A stretch of 61,160 nt of DNA from a virus: positions 1 to 61,160 of IMG/VR virus record IMGVR_UViG_3300044491_002233. One strand, 5' to 3'. This document shows, one piece after another, positions 15,166 to 23,912 of this stretch. Each line of letters begins with the position of its first letter. Position 1 is the stretch's first letter. Under the pieces are notes generated by a model that did not search any database, was not told the DNA's origin, and was given only the letters and a program-made list of their open reading frames with translations. A program made the position numbers and the translations under genes.

Positions 15166-16512
15166 TTAAAGTTTTACTATAACGTGATCATGCCAATCCC
15201 AACTACTCGGTTGGTGATCACTATAATACAACTTTTTTGGAAGATTTTCAAGCATTCTTTTTAGGTTGTCTGTACCCGTAGCGTAGTAACCACCGCCTAT
15301 TCCAACCAGTGATGCTTTTGGTTTTACTTTGCTCTTGATCAACGCCCTTGGTATTCTGTTCCTGACGAAGATGATCTTTGTTTGTTGGTTGATCAATTTG
15401 AACTGTTTACTCATTTGATGCAACTCGTATAGGTTCTCAAAGAACTCTTCTGATTTTTGATTGTCTAACAGATAGGTCCTTTCGCTGTTGAAACGTTCGA
15501 GGTCCTTCTTGTAGATGGGTTCTTTCACATCAAATCCCCAACTACATTCATTCAATATGTCAACACCGTGTGCCTTGAATGCGTTCATCCATCCCCAGAA
15601 ATCTTTGACGTCATCTTCCATGTGTATGTCACCACTCACAGGCATGATCAACGGAAAGCAGTTCAGCTCTATCAATCCTTTGACAACTTCCTTCTTGCTG
15701 AATCCTTTTGAATCAATCCATAACTTGTGGTAATTGTTGTGTGCTATCTTGTGACCTATCATGGTCTCGGCTGGTACATCTATTCCATTAGTTGATATGT
15801 CAAAGTTCTTCAACGAGTCCACTTGTGTCAACGCTGGTTTATCTTTGAGATTTTCATTCCAGAATTCCTGTAGAGATTCTGGTGCGTTGTCCAACACAAC
15901 CTCTCCAGCGACCAATCGTGCTGTGGGTTTACGATGTCCAATAACTTGTTTTTTGATCTCCTCGTAGTCGTTGAGTAGACTGTCGTCCGTGAATTTGAAA
16001 TCATATCTTACAGCGATCAAGGTCAGATAGTAGGCAGTGACATCGCTGTGTTGGAAGGTCCACTTCTTCTTCTCGCCATCGTACAACGCATACATTCCAG
16101 GCAGGTCACGTTTGTCTTTCATGCAACGTATCAGTTGTATCACTTTCTTGTGATATGGGAATCTCATCTCTATCCTGTCAATGTTGTCATCGTCTGTGTA
16201 CTTCTCTATGACCTTATCAAAACTGATAACACGGAAGTCGTCATCATACACTGGTTTATCGAGTAACTTTTTGATGTCCATGCCGTGTGCTTGGAATTTG
16301 GTCAGGTATCTTTTTAGAATCACTAGTGCTAGTCTGGCCTGTTTCTCTGTCCATGCATACTGTGATTCCGCCAGTGATCTCACAGTTTCGTAATCTTTGG
16401 GGTGTGGTTTGATCTGGGTCTTCTGCGTCGATAGGGGATCTGACCAAAAATAATCGTTATATGCTAGTATTTTGAGTGCTTCGTTAATTGTTTTTGGCAA
16501 ATCTGTGTGCAT
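15166..16512 (-). CDS. Large hypothetical protein upstream of uvsW
   Basis: 448 residues, first gene of the uvsW operon. Seen: WTEKQARLALVILKRYLTKF near residues 55-74, a basic middle (MRFPYHKKVIQLIRCMKDKR) and C-terminal strands IIFVRNRIPRALIKS and ASLVGIGGGYYATGT, the latter glycine-rich. No Walker motif or metal site is clear. Its place and size suggest a DNA-metabolism protein, perhaps working with UvsW, but I do not recognise the family. Confidence 0.6.
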   Translation of the reverse strand: MHTDLPKTINEALKILAYNDYFWSDPLSTQKTQIKPHPKDYETVRSLAESQYAWTEKQARLALVILKRYLTKFQAHGMDIKKLLDKPVYDDDFRVISFDKVIEKYTDDDNIDRIEMRFPYHKKVIQLIRCMKDKRDLPGMYALYDGEKKKWTFQHSDVTAYYLTLIAVRYDFKFTDDSLLNDYEEIKKQVIGHRKPTARLVAGEVVLDNAPESLQEFWNENLKDKPALTQVDSLKNFDISTNGIDVPAETMIGHKIAHNNYHKLWIDSKGFSKKEVVKGLIELNCFPLIMPVSGDIHMEDDVKDFWGWMNAFKAHGVDILNECSWGFDVKEPIYKKDLERFNSERTYLLDNQKSEEFFENLYELHQMSKQFKLINQQTKIIFVRNRIPRALIKSKVKPKASLVGIGGGYYATGTDNLKRMLENLPKKLYYSDHQPSSWDWHDHVIVKL

Positions 16513-16546
16513 TTTTAAACCTGGTAATATTGATAATTATTAGTAT

Positions 16547-16574
16547 ATTATAGCATACTTGGTAATATAGTCAA
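16547..16574 (-). promoter_or_regulatory. Strong sigma70-type early promoter of the uvsW operon
   Basis: On the minus strand: TTGACT (16569-16574), a 16-nt spacer, and a consensus TATAAT (16547-16552). The ATG at 16512 follows after about 34 nt. It should be read by host RNA polymerase early in infection and drive genes from 16512 to 10944. Confidence 0.8.
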
Positions 16575-16577
16575 CCT

Positions 16578-17060
16578 ATGAAAAAGACCAGTAAGAAGAC
16601 TGTCACAGTCCGGAAACAATTGAAGATCAGGTTGGAAAATACTCTGACTATGCGTAAGAACACCAGGAACTTCAAACCCACACATTCTTTAGCGGTAACC
16701 TGGTTCAAGCATCTCAACAAGGGTTTGTTTGGTAATAAGTTGCCTGCAGTACCATTGTACTTGGTAAGGATGACCAATGACTGGGGCAGGTGTTGGGCTA
16801 ATTGGGACAACAGGAAATGTAGGAAGGGCACATATGATCAGAGTGTGATACCCTATGACAAGACCGACGTCACATTCGCGATAGAGATACACACCAAGTA
16901 TCCAACGTTCCGGGACTTCATAGAAACACTGGCACACGAGATGGTGCATTTATACCAGATGACCGTTATCAAAGATCCTTACAGCAATCACAACGCAAAC
17001 TTCTATGCGTTCAAGAACAAATTCAAAAGTGCTGGATTGACCTTATCAAGAACCGGCTAA
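16578..17060 (+). CDS. SprT-like zinc metalloprotease
   Basis: 160 residues. HEMVH at 120-124 is the HExxH zinc site in TLAHEMVHLYQ, with a third ligand His138 in SNHNANFYAF, as in SprT/Spartan-type proteases. The N-terminal 35 residues are strongly basic (KKTSKKTVTVRKQLKIR). Eukaryotic SPRTN degrades DNA-protein crosslinks; phage members may clear proteins from DNA, but this is not shown. It is divergent from the uvsW operon, and its 3' end overlaps the convergent gene at 17046 by 15 nt. Upstream, TTGATA and CATACT could form a weak promoter. Confidence 0.8.
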   Translation: MKKTSKKTVTVRKQLKIRLENTLTMRKNTRNFKPTHSLAVTWFKHLNKGLFGNKLPAVPLYLVRMTNDWGRCWANWDNRKCRKGTYDQSVIPYDKTDVTFAIEIHTKYPTFRDFIETLAHEMVHLYQMTVIKDPYSNHNANFYAFKNKFKSAGLTLSRTG

Positions 17061-17798
17061 CACAGTATCCTCAAACTCTTTGTAACTCATGATTCGACTG
17101 TTACCCAGGTCCGTGCCTGTCTGTAGGTTGTGCAGGAAATCAGGGGGGTTGTCATGCACTACGGTGTAGTTCACATAAGGTCTCATCTTCAGCATCTTCC
17201 TGAATGTTGATAGCCATCCTTCGAATATGTCGTTGCCGCCTCTCTCGCCGTAGCAATCCGTGCCTTGGTAGATGTTGTTCAGTTCGCCCTTACCATACTC
17301 TCGGAAGTCGTAACCTATCAGGTAGATGTTCCGATGTCCGTGTATTCCGGCCGTCCAGAAAGCGGCGTTACCTGATATCCAGTGTGGGTTGTTGGGTATG
17401 AGATGCATCATACCTTTGTTCTGTTTCCTATTGACTTCCAGTGCTGGCCCATAGTGTATGGTCTTCAGTCCCACTTCGTCTTCGCACATTTTTACGCTGA
17501 TTTTAGTGTCAACGGAAAATATGAAGTCAGGCAGGAAGTCTCTGTACAGTGCATTACAGCCGTATGTCTGTCCGGTCGCTTTAAGTTTGTTCAGATCAAA
17601 TCCCTGTCGTGAAGGACCGTTACCTATGCAGTAAGCATTGCCGCGTGGTACTGCTTTGACTTTGTCTTCGTAGAATGCGGTCTCTTGTATTTTCTTGCCT
17701 TGCCTTATCACGGTATTGACCACAATGGTCTCGCCCATATAGGGTGTCCATTCTATAGGTTCTATGATGTTGCGTTTCCCTATGTTAATTTTTTGCAT
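17046..17798 (-). CDS. DUF115 / MptE-like Rossmann protein, glycan cassette
   Basis: The start is placed at MQKINIGKRNI (17798) because its ATG overlaps the upstream stop as TAATG; an upstream in-frame GTG-type start is unlikely. 250 residues. YCIGNGPSRQGFDLNKL and TYGCNALYRDFLPDFIFSVD match the DUF115-like fold related to MptE and to motility-associated (Maf) glycosylation factors, where a nucleotide or sugar donor is bound after the glycine loop. NAAFWTAGIHGHRNIYLIGYDF is the second conserved block. It ends the eight-gene minus-strand glycan operon. A sugar-transfer or sugar-nucleotide role is inferred. Confidence 0.65.
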   Translation of the reverse strand: MQKINIGKRNIIEPIEWTPYMGETIVVNTVIRQGKKIQETAFYEDKVKAVPRGNAYCIGNGPSRQGFDLNKLKATGQTYGCNALYRDFLPDFIFSVDTKISVKMCEDEVGLKTIHYGPALEVNRKQNKGMMHLIPNNPHWISGNAAFWTAGIHGHRNIYLIGYDFREYGKGELNNIYQGTDCYGERGGNDIFEGWLSTFRKMLKMRPYVNYTVVHDNPPDFLHNLQTGTDLGNSRIMSYKEFEDTVLAGS

Positions 17799-18667
17799 TA
17801 TATGTATTGCTCCTCTAATCTTTTTTTGATCCTTGCCCATGGCAAGCCCTGTTCTATCTCATCCTCGAACCATTCGGTGTAAGATAACTTATTTGCCCAG
17901 TTCGACCTATTAGGCATGGCCGGTGTGTTGATGTCAGATAGACTTATGTTACCCACATCATGGCAAAGGCTAGATTCTGAAACGAAAACCGGTATGCCTT
18001 TGATCACTGCCTCCATAGCAGGATTACTGGAATGATTTACCACAGCCCACGTTCTTTCCAATGTTGCCTTGAAATCCGTGTCATCATAGGTTCTAAAATC
18101 TCGTTTGGGCATTCTTACTTTAACATTCTTGAATTTGTTTTCATCAAAACTTATAATGTTACGAGGATGCGGTCTAACCAATATTGGTCTGGTTGTGTAC
18201 TTTCTGATTTCTATAATCTGTTGTTCAATCCAATTAGACATCTTTGGCAATCCCTTCCACTGCTCTGATGAGTCATGCTGTCCACATATAACTATGAGCT
18301 CTCCTGTTGGATTCCATGGGCGTAACTCATGGCCGAACAAGGACCAGCGTTGGTCGTCAAACTCTTGATTAGCGAAGTCGGCATCTCTGTTGATACCGTT
18401 TATCCCTATTTTGAAACTGAGATTCCTACGCAATCCACCAACCTCTATAACGATAACGGGTTTGCCTTGACTCCGATATCTGTTCCATATGTTCTTGTAG
18501 CTCTGCATACGTCCTTGCCACAACACGCTCCATATCACTGCGACATCACCGTTAGTTTCTTTATTGACATGTACTTCGTCACCCTCGACCTTTATTGAAT
18601 CGATAAATTTCTTAAAGATGTTTTTGCTGTTAAGGGGACCATGCATGGGCCATGCTTCTATTCTCAT
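17798..18667 (-). CDS. Capsule-type (KpsS/KpsC-like) glycosyltransferase, paralogue 1
   Basis: 289 residues of GT-B type. The C-terminal half carries RPILVRPHPRN near 155 and then WAVVNHSSNPAMEAVIKG followed by IPVFVSES, the donor-side block typical of capsule polysaccharide transferases (His, Asn/Ser, Glu). The tail SYTEWFEDEIEQGLPWARIKK parallels the same place in the paralogues at 20304, 21286 and 23887. Overlaps both neighbours by 1 nt (TAATG). Substrates unknown; with four related enzymes, successive transfer steps are likely. Confidence 0.7.
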   Translation of the reverse strand: MRIEAWPMHGPLNSKNIFKKFIDSIKVEGDEVHVNKETNGDVAVIWSVLWQGRMQSYKNIWNRYRSQGKPVIVIEVGGLRRNLSFKIGINGINRDADFANQEFDDQRWSLFGHELRPWNPTGELIVICGQHDSSEQWKGLPKMSNWIEQQIIEIRKYTTRPILVRPHPRNIISFDENKFKNVKVRMPKRDFRTYDDTDFKATLERTWAVVNHSSNPAMEAVIKGIPVFVSESSLCHDVGNISLSDINTPAMPNRSNWANKLSYTEWFEDEIEQGLPWARIKKRLEEQYI

Positions 18668-19548
18668 TATAATGATGGCGGCGCTTTCTTCCAGTAGTCG
18701 ATGGTAGGTATCGAACGTAGATCACTACGTGCAGATGTTCCTATCTTTTTTCGTTTGCCTTTCATGTGATCCATGTACTGTCCCAATTCGCTGTTAACAA
18801 ACACATGATGTCCTTTGACCCCTTTCCAATAACCTATGTCGTTAACTTTAATATTTTTCTCACTTCTATACATTTTTGATAGATGCCAAAAAACATAAGA
18901 GTCGTGCCATTCTAGTAATTTGAACACGTCGTCTGTGACGTAAAGTTTTTCCCAATCGTTAACAAAATTCTGTATCTCTGGATGATTCATGTTATATCCG
19001 ACGAACCCACATTCGGGATACTTGCCACCGTCATTTAGTTTTGGATTCTCTCTGCCTAGGTATGTGAGCATTGTGTTTTGTGGTAAAAGATTTTCAAAAA
19101 AACTCATTGGTATTGGTCTGAATGAGAATGTGTCACCGTCTATCCAAACAACGTAGTCATATTCTTTTGAATTTCGCACGGCATTCACAACGCAGAATAC
19201 TTTATTTGCGAATCTCACAGCGGCCCAGAGAAATGATCCTTTGTTTTTGTCCATGCCGCCCTTGGTCTGCAGTTCCGCCGGACGTCTTACGCCGCCTTTA
19301 ATTTCTTCAAGCTCTCCATTAGCAACAGGATCGTTTTTATGTTTGTCTTTGAATTTAAAAAGTTCCGGCTCGGCCGAATTAAGGTCAATCCAAGTTATCC
19401 TGTTGTATTTGCATTCTGGTTTTGGTTCTTCTGCATACACAACTAAGTCAATTTCTTTTGGAAATTGTTCGGCCATTGATTCTATACCCTTCTTTCCGTA
19501 CTGTTCCCACGTACCCGGTTTATATGATGTGATAACTTTAATTTTCAT
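18667..19548 (-). CDS. GT-A glycosyltransferase-like protein
   Basis: 293 residues. VVWIDGDTFSFRPI near 133-146 is the Asp-x-Asp motif for a metal-bound nucleotide sugar, and LGRENPKLNDGGKYPECGFVG... with a later EWHDSYVFWHLSK gives the acceptor-side and catalytic regions of GT-A enzymes. No membrane segment. It overlaps the sulfotransferase gene by 11 nt and meets the next gene at 18667. Family number uncertain. Confidence 0.65.
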   Translation of the reverse strand: MKIKVITSYKPGTWEQYGKKGIESMAEQFPKEIDLVVYAEEPKPECKYNRITWIDLNSAEPELFKFKDKHKNDPVANGELEEIKGGVRRPAELQTKGGMDKNKGSFLWAAVRFANKVFCVVNAVRNSKEYDYVVWIDGDTFSFRPIPMSFFENLLPQNTMLTYLGRENPKLNDGGKYPECGFVGYNMNHPEIQNFVNDWEKLYVTDDVFKLLEWHDSYVFWHLSKMYRSEKNIKVNDIGYWKGVKGHHVFVNSELGQYMDHMKGKRKKIGTSARSDLRSIPTIDYWKKAPPSL

Positions 19549-20311
19549 TTATTCTTCTATTTAAATCTTTATATCCCGGCCAGTTTAATAAAACTTGCTG
19601 TTGATCTTTTGGTAATTCGTCAATATAGTTTGATCCGCCCCTTCTGTAAAATTTAAGTTCTCCGGGTGCGTCTATGTTGTTCTTTTCTTGCATTTTCTTA
19701 AAAGTGGTTTGTTCTTTTGCATATGCAAACGCGGGTTGGTCAAAATCTCCAAATATAAATTCGATTAATCGTTGCCATTCTGAATCTTGTTTCTTGAGGT
19801 CTTCGTATCTAACAAACAACTTATTACCCGCATGTTGATTGTAATGATCTATCTGTGCATTCATGAAGTTGATTATTATATCAAATCCCCATTGCTTGTT
19901 GGTAGCAAAGTCGATGATGTCTGTATGGTCAGGGGCATCGAAATTCTTGTAAGGTATACTCTGTAGATATGGCCAGTAACTGAATAACACGTCTATGGGA
20001 TTTCTAAATAGATATATTATATTTTGCTTTTTCATTTCTTTTTGAAATATAAATTTACATTTATTCTGTATTTCGAAATATTCTTGCCACGGTATATGTC
20101 CTGTAGCACTCATCCAGTCGTGTCTGAACAGTATCCTAGGTACACCAGGTCTCGGCCTATCTACCCATTTGCTAAAATTTATTTTATATTTCTTAGCAAT
20201 GTAGTGTCCAAATAGATGTTTCATCCAAGTACGGCCACAACGAGGAAAACTTAATATTAGATTAGGTATACTATCGTATTGATTTTTAAGCACTCCAATT
20301 CTTCTATGCAT
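19538..20311 (-). CDS. Sulfotransferase (PAPS-dependent)
   Basis: 257 residues. ILSFPRCGRTWMKHLF at 19-34 is the 5'-phosphosulfate loop (family PKSGTTW; Lys is Arg here, as in many bacterial members). ILFRHDWMSATGH at 60-72 supplies the catalytic His64. IIYLFRNPIDVLFSYW at 98-113 is the 3'-phosphate motif with Arg103 and Ser111. FYRRGGSNYIDEL near the C-terminus matches RKGxxGDWKN. Known members move sulfate from PAPS to sugars, lipids or proteins. The gene sits among glycosyltransferases, so a sulfated glycan is the natural inference. All main motifs are intact. Confidence 0.85.
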   Translation of the reverse strand: MHRRIGVLKNQYDSIPNLILSFPRCGRTWMKHLFGHYIAKKYKINFSKWVDRPRPGVPRILFRHDWMSATGHIPWQEYFEIQNKCKFIFQKEMKKQNIIYLFRNPIDVLFSYWPYLQSIPYKNFDAPDHTDIIDFATNKQWGFDIIINFMNAQIDHYNQHAGNKLFVRYEDLKKQDSEWQRLIEFIFGDFDQPAFAYAKEQTTFKKMQEKNNIDAPGELKFYRRGGSNYIDELPKDQQQVLLNWPGYKDLNRRINEN

Positions 20312-21296
20312 TATCTAATCCCAATTTCTTTTTGAATCTTTTGAGTACAGTGCCGTTTCTTATCTCATCTGTACTCCACATCTTGTATCCTATATCGTGT
20401 ACCCATTGTGTCCTATCTGGGTATTCTGGGGTTTCGATGTTGTTTAAGTTTGTGTTTGCAACTGACCAACAGATCGCTAGATCCGATGTGACAAACGTGG
20501 GAATACCACGGACACATGAATCTACACTCGCGGTGCTGTTGTGTGTGACGAAGGCGTGACAGTTGGCCAATGCTTCTTGCAAATTGAATCTATAATATTT
20601 CTTTTCGTCTCCGACAAATGTTGTTGGACCTTCTATTAGTTCACAGTCTTCGGGGAATTCGTTTCTACGTCTTATCATCTGAGCCATGTGATTGGGGTGT
20701 GGTCGGATCAAGAACCTACGATCAGTAGCAGGTCGTAGTTTTTCATACACACCATTGAACCAGTCTATAGGATCTAGCTCATCCATGCTCCAGTTATCTT
20801 TGGGTTGAAGGCCAAACAGTATGGGGTCATCTTGATTTGATTTACGCCATGGTTCATATTTTATATTCCATAGGTTCTTCATCATGTTCCATCGGTCGCT
20901 TGGACTGTTATCGCTCAAGAAGTTACCGTTGTTCATTGGCGAATACAGGCTAACACGCCAGTGGTGGTTAGGGTGTGTTATCGTGTTACCAAAACTAGAC
21001 AATATGCCACCATCAAATGTAATAATGTAAATGCCTTTCTTTTTAGCACGTTCCACAAGATCCCTCCTACGTCCCTTGGTGTGGTGCAGTTGATTCTTTC
21101 CCCCGTAACCAAACATACAACCGATCGGTGCTGTTGGTTCCATTTCATCTTTACGCCACTCTCCGGTGAGTGTTTCATTTACTATTATAGGTTCATCACC
21201 ACATTGTTTTATACCCTCTTCCATGTGTTTCAGTAACTGAAAACTAGCACCATTCTTTCTATCTTTTACTGTCCTTCTAAATATCTCAACTTTCAT
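20304..21296 (-). CDS. Capsule-type glycosyltransferase, paralogue 2
   Basis: 330 residues. RRFLIRPHPNHMAQM near 192-206, then CHAFVTHNSTASVDSCVRG and IPTFVTSD, is the same donor-side block as in paralogue 1; the tail TQWVHDIGYKMWSTDEIRNG also aligns. The N-terminal ~120 residues differ (EIFRRTVKDRKNGASFQLLK), probably for a different acceptor. It overlaps the sulfotransferase gene by 8 nt and paralogue 3 by 11 nt. Confidence 0.7.
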   Translation of the reverse strand: MKVEIFRRTVKDRKNGASFQLLKHMEEGIKQCGDEPIIVNETLTGEWRKDEMEPTAPIGCMFGYGGKNQLHHTKGRRRDLVERAKKKGIYIITFDGGILSSFGNTITHPNHHWRVSLYSPMNNGNFLSDNSPSDRWNMMKNLWNIKYEPWRKSNQDDPILFGLQPKDNWSMDELDPIDWFNGVYEKLRPATDRRFLIRPHPNHMAQMIRRRNEFPEDCELIEGPTTFVGDEKKYYRFNLQEALANCHAFVTHNSTASVDSCVRGIPTFVTSDLAICWSVANTNLNNIETPEYPDRTQWVHDIGYKMWSTDEIRNGTVLKRFKKKLGLDNA

Positions 21297-22101
21297 CTAG
21301 TATCCTCTTTGCTGTCCCATCACTCATTTCGTTGGCTGTGAATTGTCCATATGCTAGACTGTAGAACAACGGTCTAGGGTCTTCATAGACAGGTTGTTCA
21401 ATGCGTGCCAAACTCTTGCCCGCGATGGGAAACGCACAATTATTGCTGTCAGCGAACACAGGTACTCCGCTTGCAAGTGCTTTTACAGTAATAGAACTAT
21501 TGTTGGTTACAACGGCGTGTATGTCGTTCCAGTCAAACTTTTCTTTTGTCGTTTTAGAATTATTTTCTCCCGTGTGCATTACGCCATTTGCACCTAGTTG
21601 CACTTCCGGATTGTAAGGTTTTTCCCGGACGATGATTTCTCTGTCCGTGTATCTTTTAAGTTCAGTCAATGTGTTTTCCAACCAATTTTCACATTTGAAA
21701 AAAGTTTTGATCGAGTTAGTGGGAGGACACACTAATATCTTCTTTCCGTTTTTGTGATACGGTCTTATTTCATGCGGAAACGTTGCTTTGAATCTGTCGT
21801 CTGGTCTTTCGTCTATGAAGTTTTTCACATGATCATTTTTGACTATCCTCATGAAGTAAGGTTTCTGCCTGCTGATACCCCAATAAGGTCTATCCATGTA
21901 ATAGAAGTCTATCTTGTTTTTCTGGCAGTGTTCGTACACTAGATTGGTTCCCCTTAATATGCCAAGCAACCAAACTTTAGTAGCATCTTTTCTGGCAATT
22001 ACTTCATTGTATGGAAGTATTTTTGATCCAGGCATTCCTTTTTGTGCAAACTCGATATACTTCTCTGTTAGTTGTCTATGTGTCTTGCTTAGGTATATCA
22101 T
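21286..22101 (-). CDS. Capsule-type glycosyltransferase, paralogue 3
   Basis: 271 residues. REIIVREKPYNPEV near 155, then HAVVTNNSSITVKALASG and VPVFADSNNCAFPIAG, and a tail RPLFYSLAYGQFTANEMSDG. The tail is nearly the same as paralogue 4 at 23887 (WLYSLAYQQFTPEEFANG), so these two are the closest pair. The N-terminus also shares the layout of a Trp/Tyr segment FYYMDRPYWG (paralogue 4: YWFTDTPYFG). Overlaps paralogue 2 by 11 nt. Confidence 0.7.
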   Translation of the reverse strand: MIYLSKTHRQLTEKYIEFAQKGMPGSKILPYNEVIARKDATKVWLLGILRGTNLVYEHCQKNKIDFYYMDRPYWGISRQKPYFMRIVKNDHVKNFIDERPDDRFKATFPHEIRPYHKNGKKILVCPPTNSIKTFFKCENWLENTLTELKRYTDREIIVREKPYNPEVQLGANGVMHTGENNSKTTKEKFDWNDIHAVVTNNSSITVKALASGVPVFADSNNCAFPIAGKSLARIEQPVYEDPRPLFYSLAYGQFTANEMSDGTAKRILDES

Positions 22102-23183
22102 TAGTCTATGTGCTTCATTAGGTCAGTGATATTAATTTTAAAGTTAATTAGATCTGTCAATCGTTTTACACCAGTTGGCTTTTTATCTTTCTCCAACGGG
22201 ATAGGCACTGTGTCTGCAAGATATAATTTGTGTTCTAGTCCCAGGTGATGTGATAATACAGGATAAACTTTCTTGTGTATCATTTTAGGATCTTGTATTT
22301 CGATTATTTTTGTTCCCGGGTCGCACCATAACAAATTTACTAGTCCTGCACCGTGTGCCGCAACAATGTGTGTAGCGCCTGCAAACGTTTTCATCTGATC
22401 TCGTATGGTCATGTTTTCTAGTGCAACTGTTTCCCAACCTTTAAGAGCTAACAGCAATTCGTCAGAGTTTGTGATCTTTCTCGTTTTCGCACCCGGACGT
22501 AACACTAAAATCTTCCTATTAGGTTTTATATCTTTTAACTCCAGACGACCTTTAAAGTGCCTTAACCATGGAGCAAGGTACGGAGTGATCACGCCATCTT
22601 TTGAGTTGCTCATGCTAGGAACCAGTAGATGCTTGAATTGCCATGTTTCGTTTTTTGGCATTACAAGAACTTTAACTTCAGGGAACAGTTCTTTGATACA
22701 TTTTTCTAGATATTTGCTTTCATTCGCCAACACATAGCAATACTTTGTGAAGTCAGTGGACCATCTCTTCTCTATCAATCTAAATTTTGATATGATGTCA
22801 ATCCATATGTGCCATGGATTGTTCACGCTCTGTTCGTCGATGGGCAACCACACATAGTAATATTTTTCATGGAAATGTTTGGTGACTGGTGGTAGGTCTG
22901 CTTGTATTTCGTCTCCCCATTCTTTCCACAGTTTGTGTGACTTGTGGGGTTTGTGTTTACTGTTGTGTGTGAGTCCCCAGATATAGTTGGTTATCAACTT
23001 CTGCTGATAGGTAACAAGCAACGGACAACTATGTACTTTGCAATCATAGAATTCAGCAACAAATGTCGGTAAACTTGTAAAATTTGATTTGACATCTTTG
23101 TGATACGGCACTGTGTAATCGTAACTGGTGTCCACAGTCTCCCATTTATCCAAGAAGTATCTGATTGAATCTATGTTCTTCAT
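22101..23183 (-). CDS. GT61-family (DUF563) glycosyltransferase
   Basis: 360 residues. KILVLRPGAKTRKITNSDEL near 243-262 and MKTFAGATHIVAAHGAGLVN with LLWCDPGTKIIEI near 284-317 are the signature of GT61 enzymes, which include beta-xylosyl and GlcNAc transferases. The HGAGLxN loop is intact. It is the first gene of the minus-strand glycan operon. Its ATG lies just downstream of the shared divergent promoter at 23185-23213. Confidence 0.8.
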   Translation of the reverse strand: MKNIDSIRYFLDKWETVDTSYDYTVPYHKDVKSNFTSLPTFVAEFYDCKVHSCPLLVTYQQKLITNYIWGLTHNSKHKPHKSHKLWKEWGDEIQADLPPVTKHFHEKYYYVWLPIDEQSVNNPWHIWIDIISKFRLIEKRWSTDFTKYCYVLANESKYLEKCIKELFPEVKVLVMPKNETWQFKHLLVPSMSNSKDGVITPYLAPWLRHFKGRLELKDIKPNRKILVLRPGAKTRKITNSDELLLALKGWETVALENMTIRDQMKTFAGATHIVAAHGAGLVNLLWCDPGTKIIEIQDPKMIHKKVYPVLSHHLGLEHKLYLADTVPIPLEKDKKPTGVKRLTDLINFKINITDLMKHID

Positions 23184-23184
23184 G

Positions 23185-23213
23185 TTGCTATTTGCCTATA
23201 ATTATACTATAAT
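23185..23213. promoter_or_regulatory. Divergent sigma70-type promoters of both glycan operons
   Basis: Plus strand: TTGCTA (23185-23190), a 17-nt spacer and TATAAT (23208-23213), 9 nt before the ATG at 23223. Minus strand: another TATAAT (23201-23206) serves the gene at 23183, with a weak -35. The two -10 boxes are one base apart, so the two operons should compete or be co-regulated. The signals point to early expression. Confidence 0.65.
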
Positions 23214-23222
23214 TATTGAGCT

Positions 23223-23912
23223 ATGCCTACCAAACTATTCATTAATGGATGTTCGTTCCTAACTTACAGACCTAAAGATAATGTCAATACTCATTGCGGT
23301 CTCGAATTGGCAAAACTGTTAGGATATGATGTCGAAGTAAACCTAGCCAATGGGGGCAGAGGGTCGAAGAGATTGATGTGGACCACTAGAGTTTGGTGTG
23401 AGAAATTCCCAGAACTTGCAGAAAACTGTTTTTTCCTAATCGGATCTAGTGGTGGAAACAGGTTTGATTATCCAACATCTGATGGATACAAGGCACATAA
23501 ATTCCCCACAATGAAGACAACTTGGAAAACTTGGGATCCAAACAGAGACAAACACACAACAAGTTTTATAAAATATCTTTTCAGCCTAGGGGCAGACCTA
23601 GATCAAATGACACAAATTGAATCTATATTAGGTCTATTAGACCTACAAGACTATTTTGAAAATAAAAAATTTCCTTACGTATTTTACAACACACTTTCAG
23701 ATAACAAAATAGAAAATCCAGATATACAATTACTATTTGATAAAATTAAAAAAGAAAGATTTTTTAAGCCAGAGACTAGTCATTTAGATTATACGGTGGC
23801 AAACAATCAGCAGTGTAAACCAAATGATCCACACCCCAATGAAGAAGGCCATAAACAATGGGCCGAACAACTGAAGGAGTTTATAGATGCTAACAATCTA
23901 CTCACCATCTAA
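23223..23912 (+). CDS. SGNH/GDSL hydrolase-like protein
   Basis: 229 residues. LFINGCSFLTY puts Ser11 in the GxS block I position, NGGRGSKR near 41 is block II (Gly), GSSGGN near 72 is like block III (Asn), and DPHPNEEGHKQW near the C-terminus gives the Asp-x-x-His pair. SGNH enzymes add or remove acetyl and other esters on glycans. First gene of the plus-strand glycan operon; overlaps the next gene by 26 nt. Confidence 0.6.
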   Translation: MPTKLFINGCSFLTYRPKDNVNTHCGLELAKLLGYDVEVNLANGGRGSKRLMWTTRVWCEKFPELAENCFFLIGSSGGNRFDYPTSDGYKAHKFPTMKTTWKTWDPNRDKHTTSFIKYLFSLGADLDQMTQIESILGLLDLQDYFENKKFPYVFYNTLSDNKIENPDIQLLFDKIKKERFFKPETSHLDYTVANNQQCKPNDPHPNEEGHKQWAEQLKEFIDANNLLTI

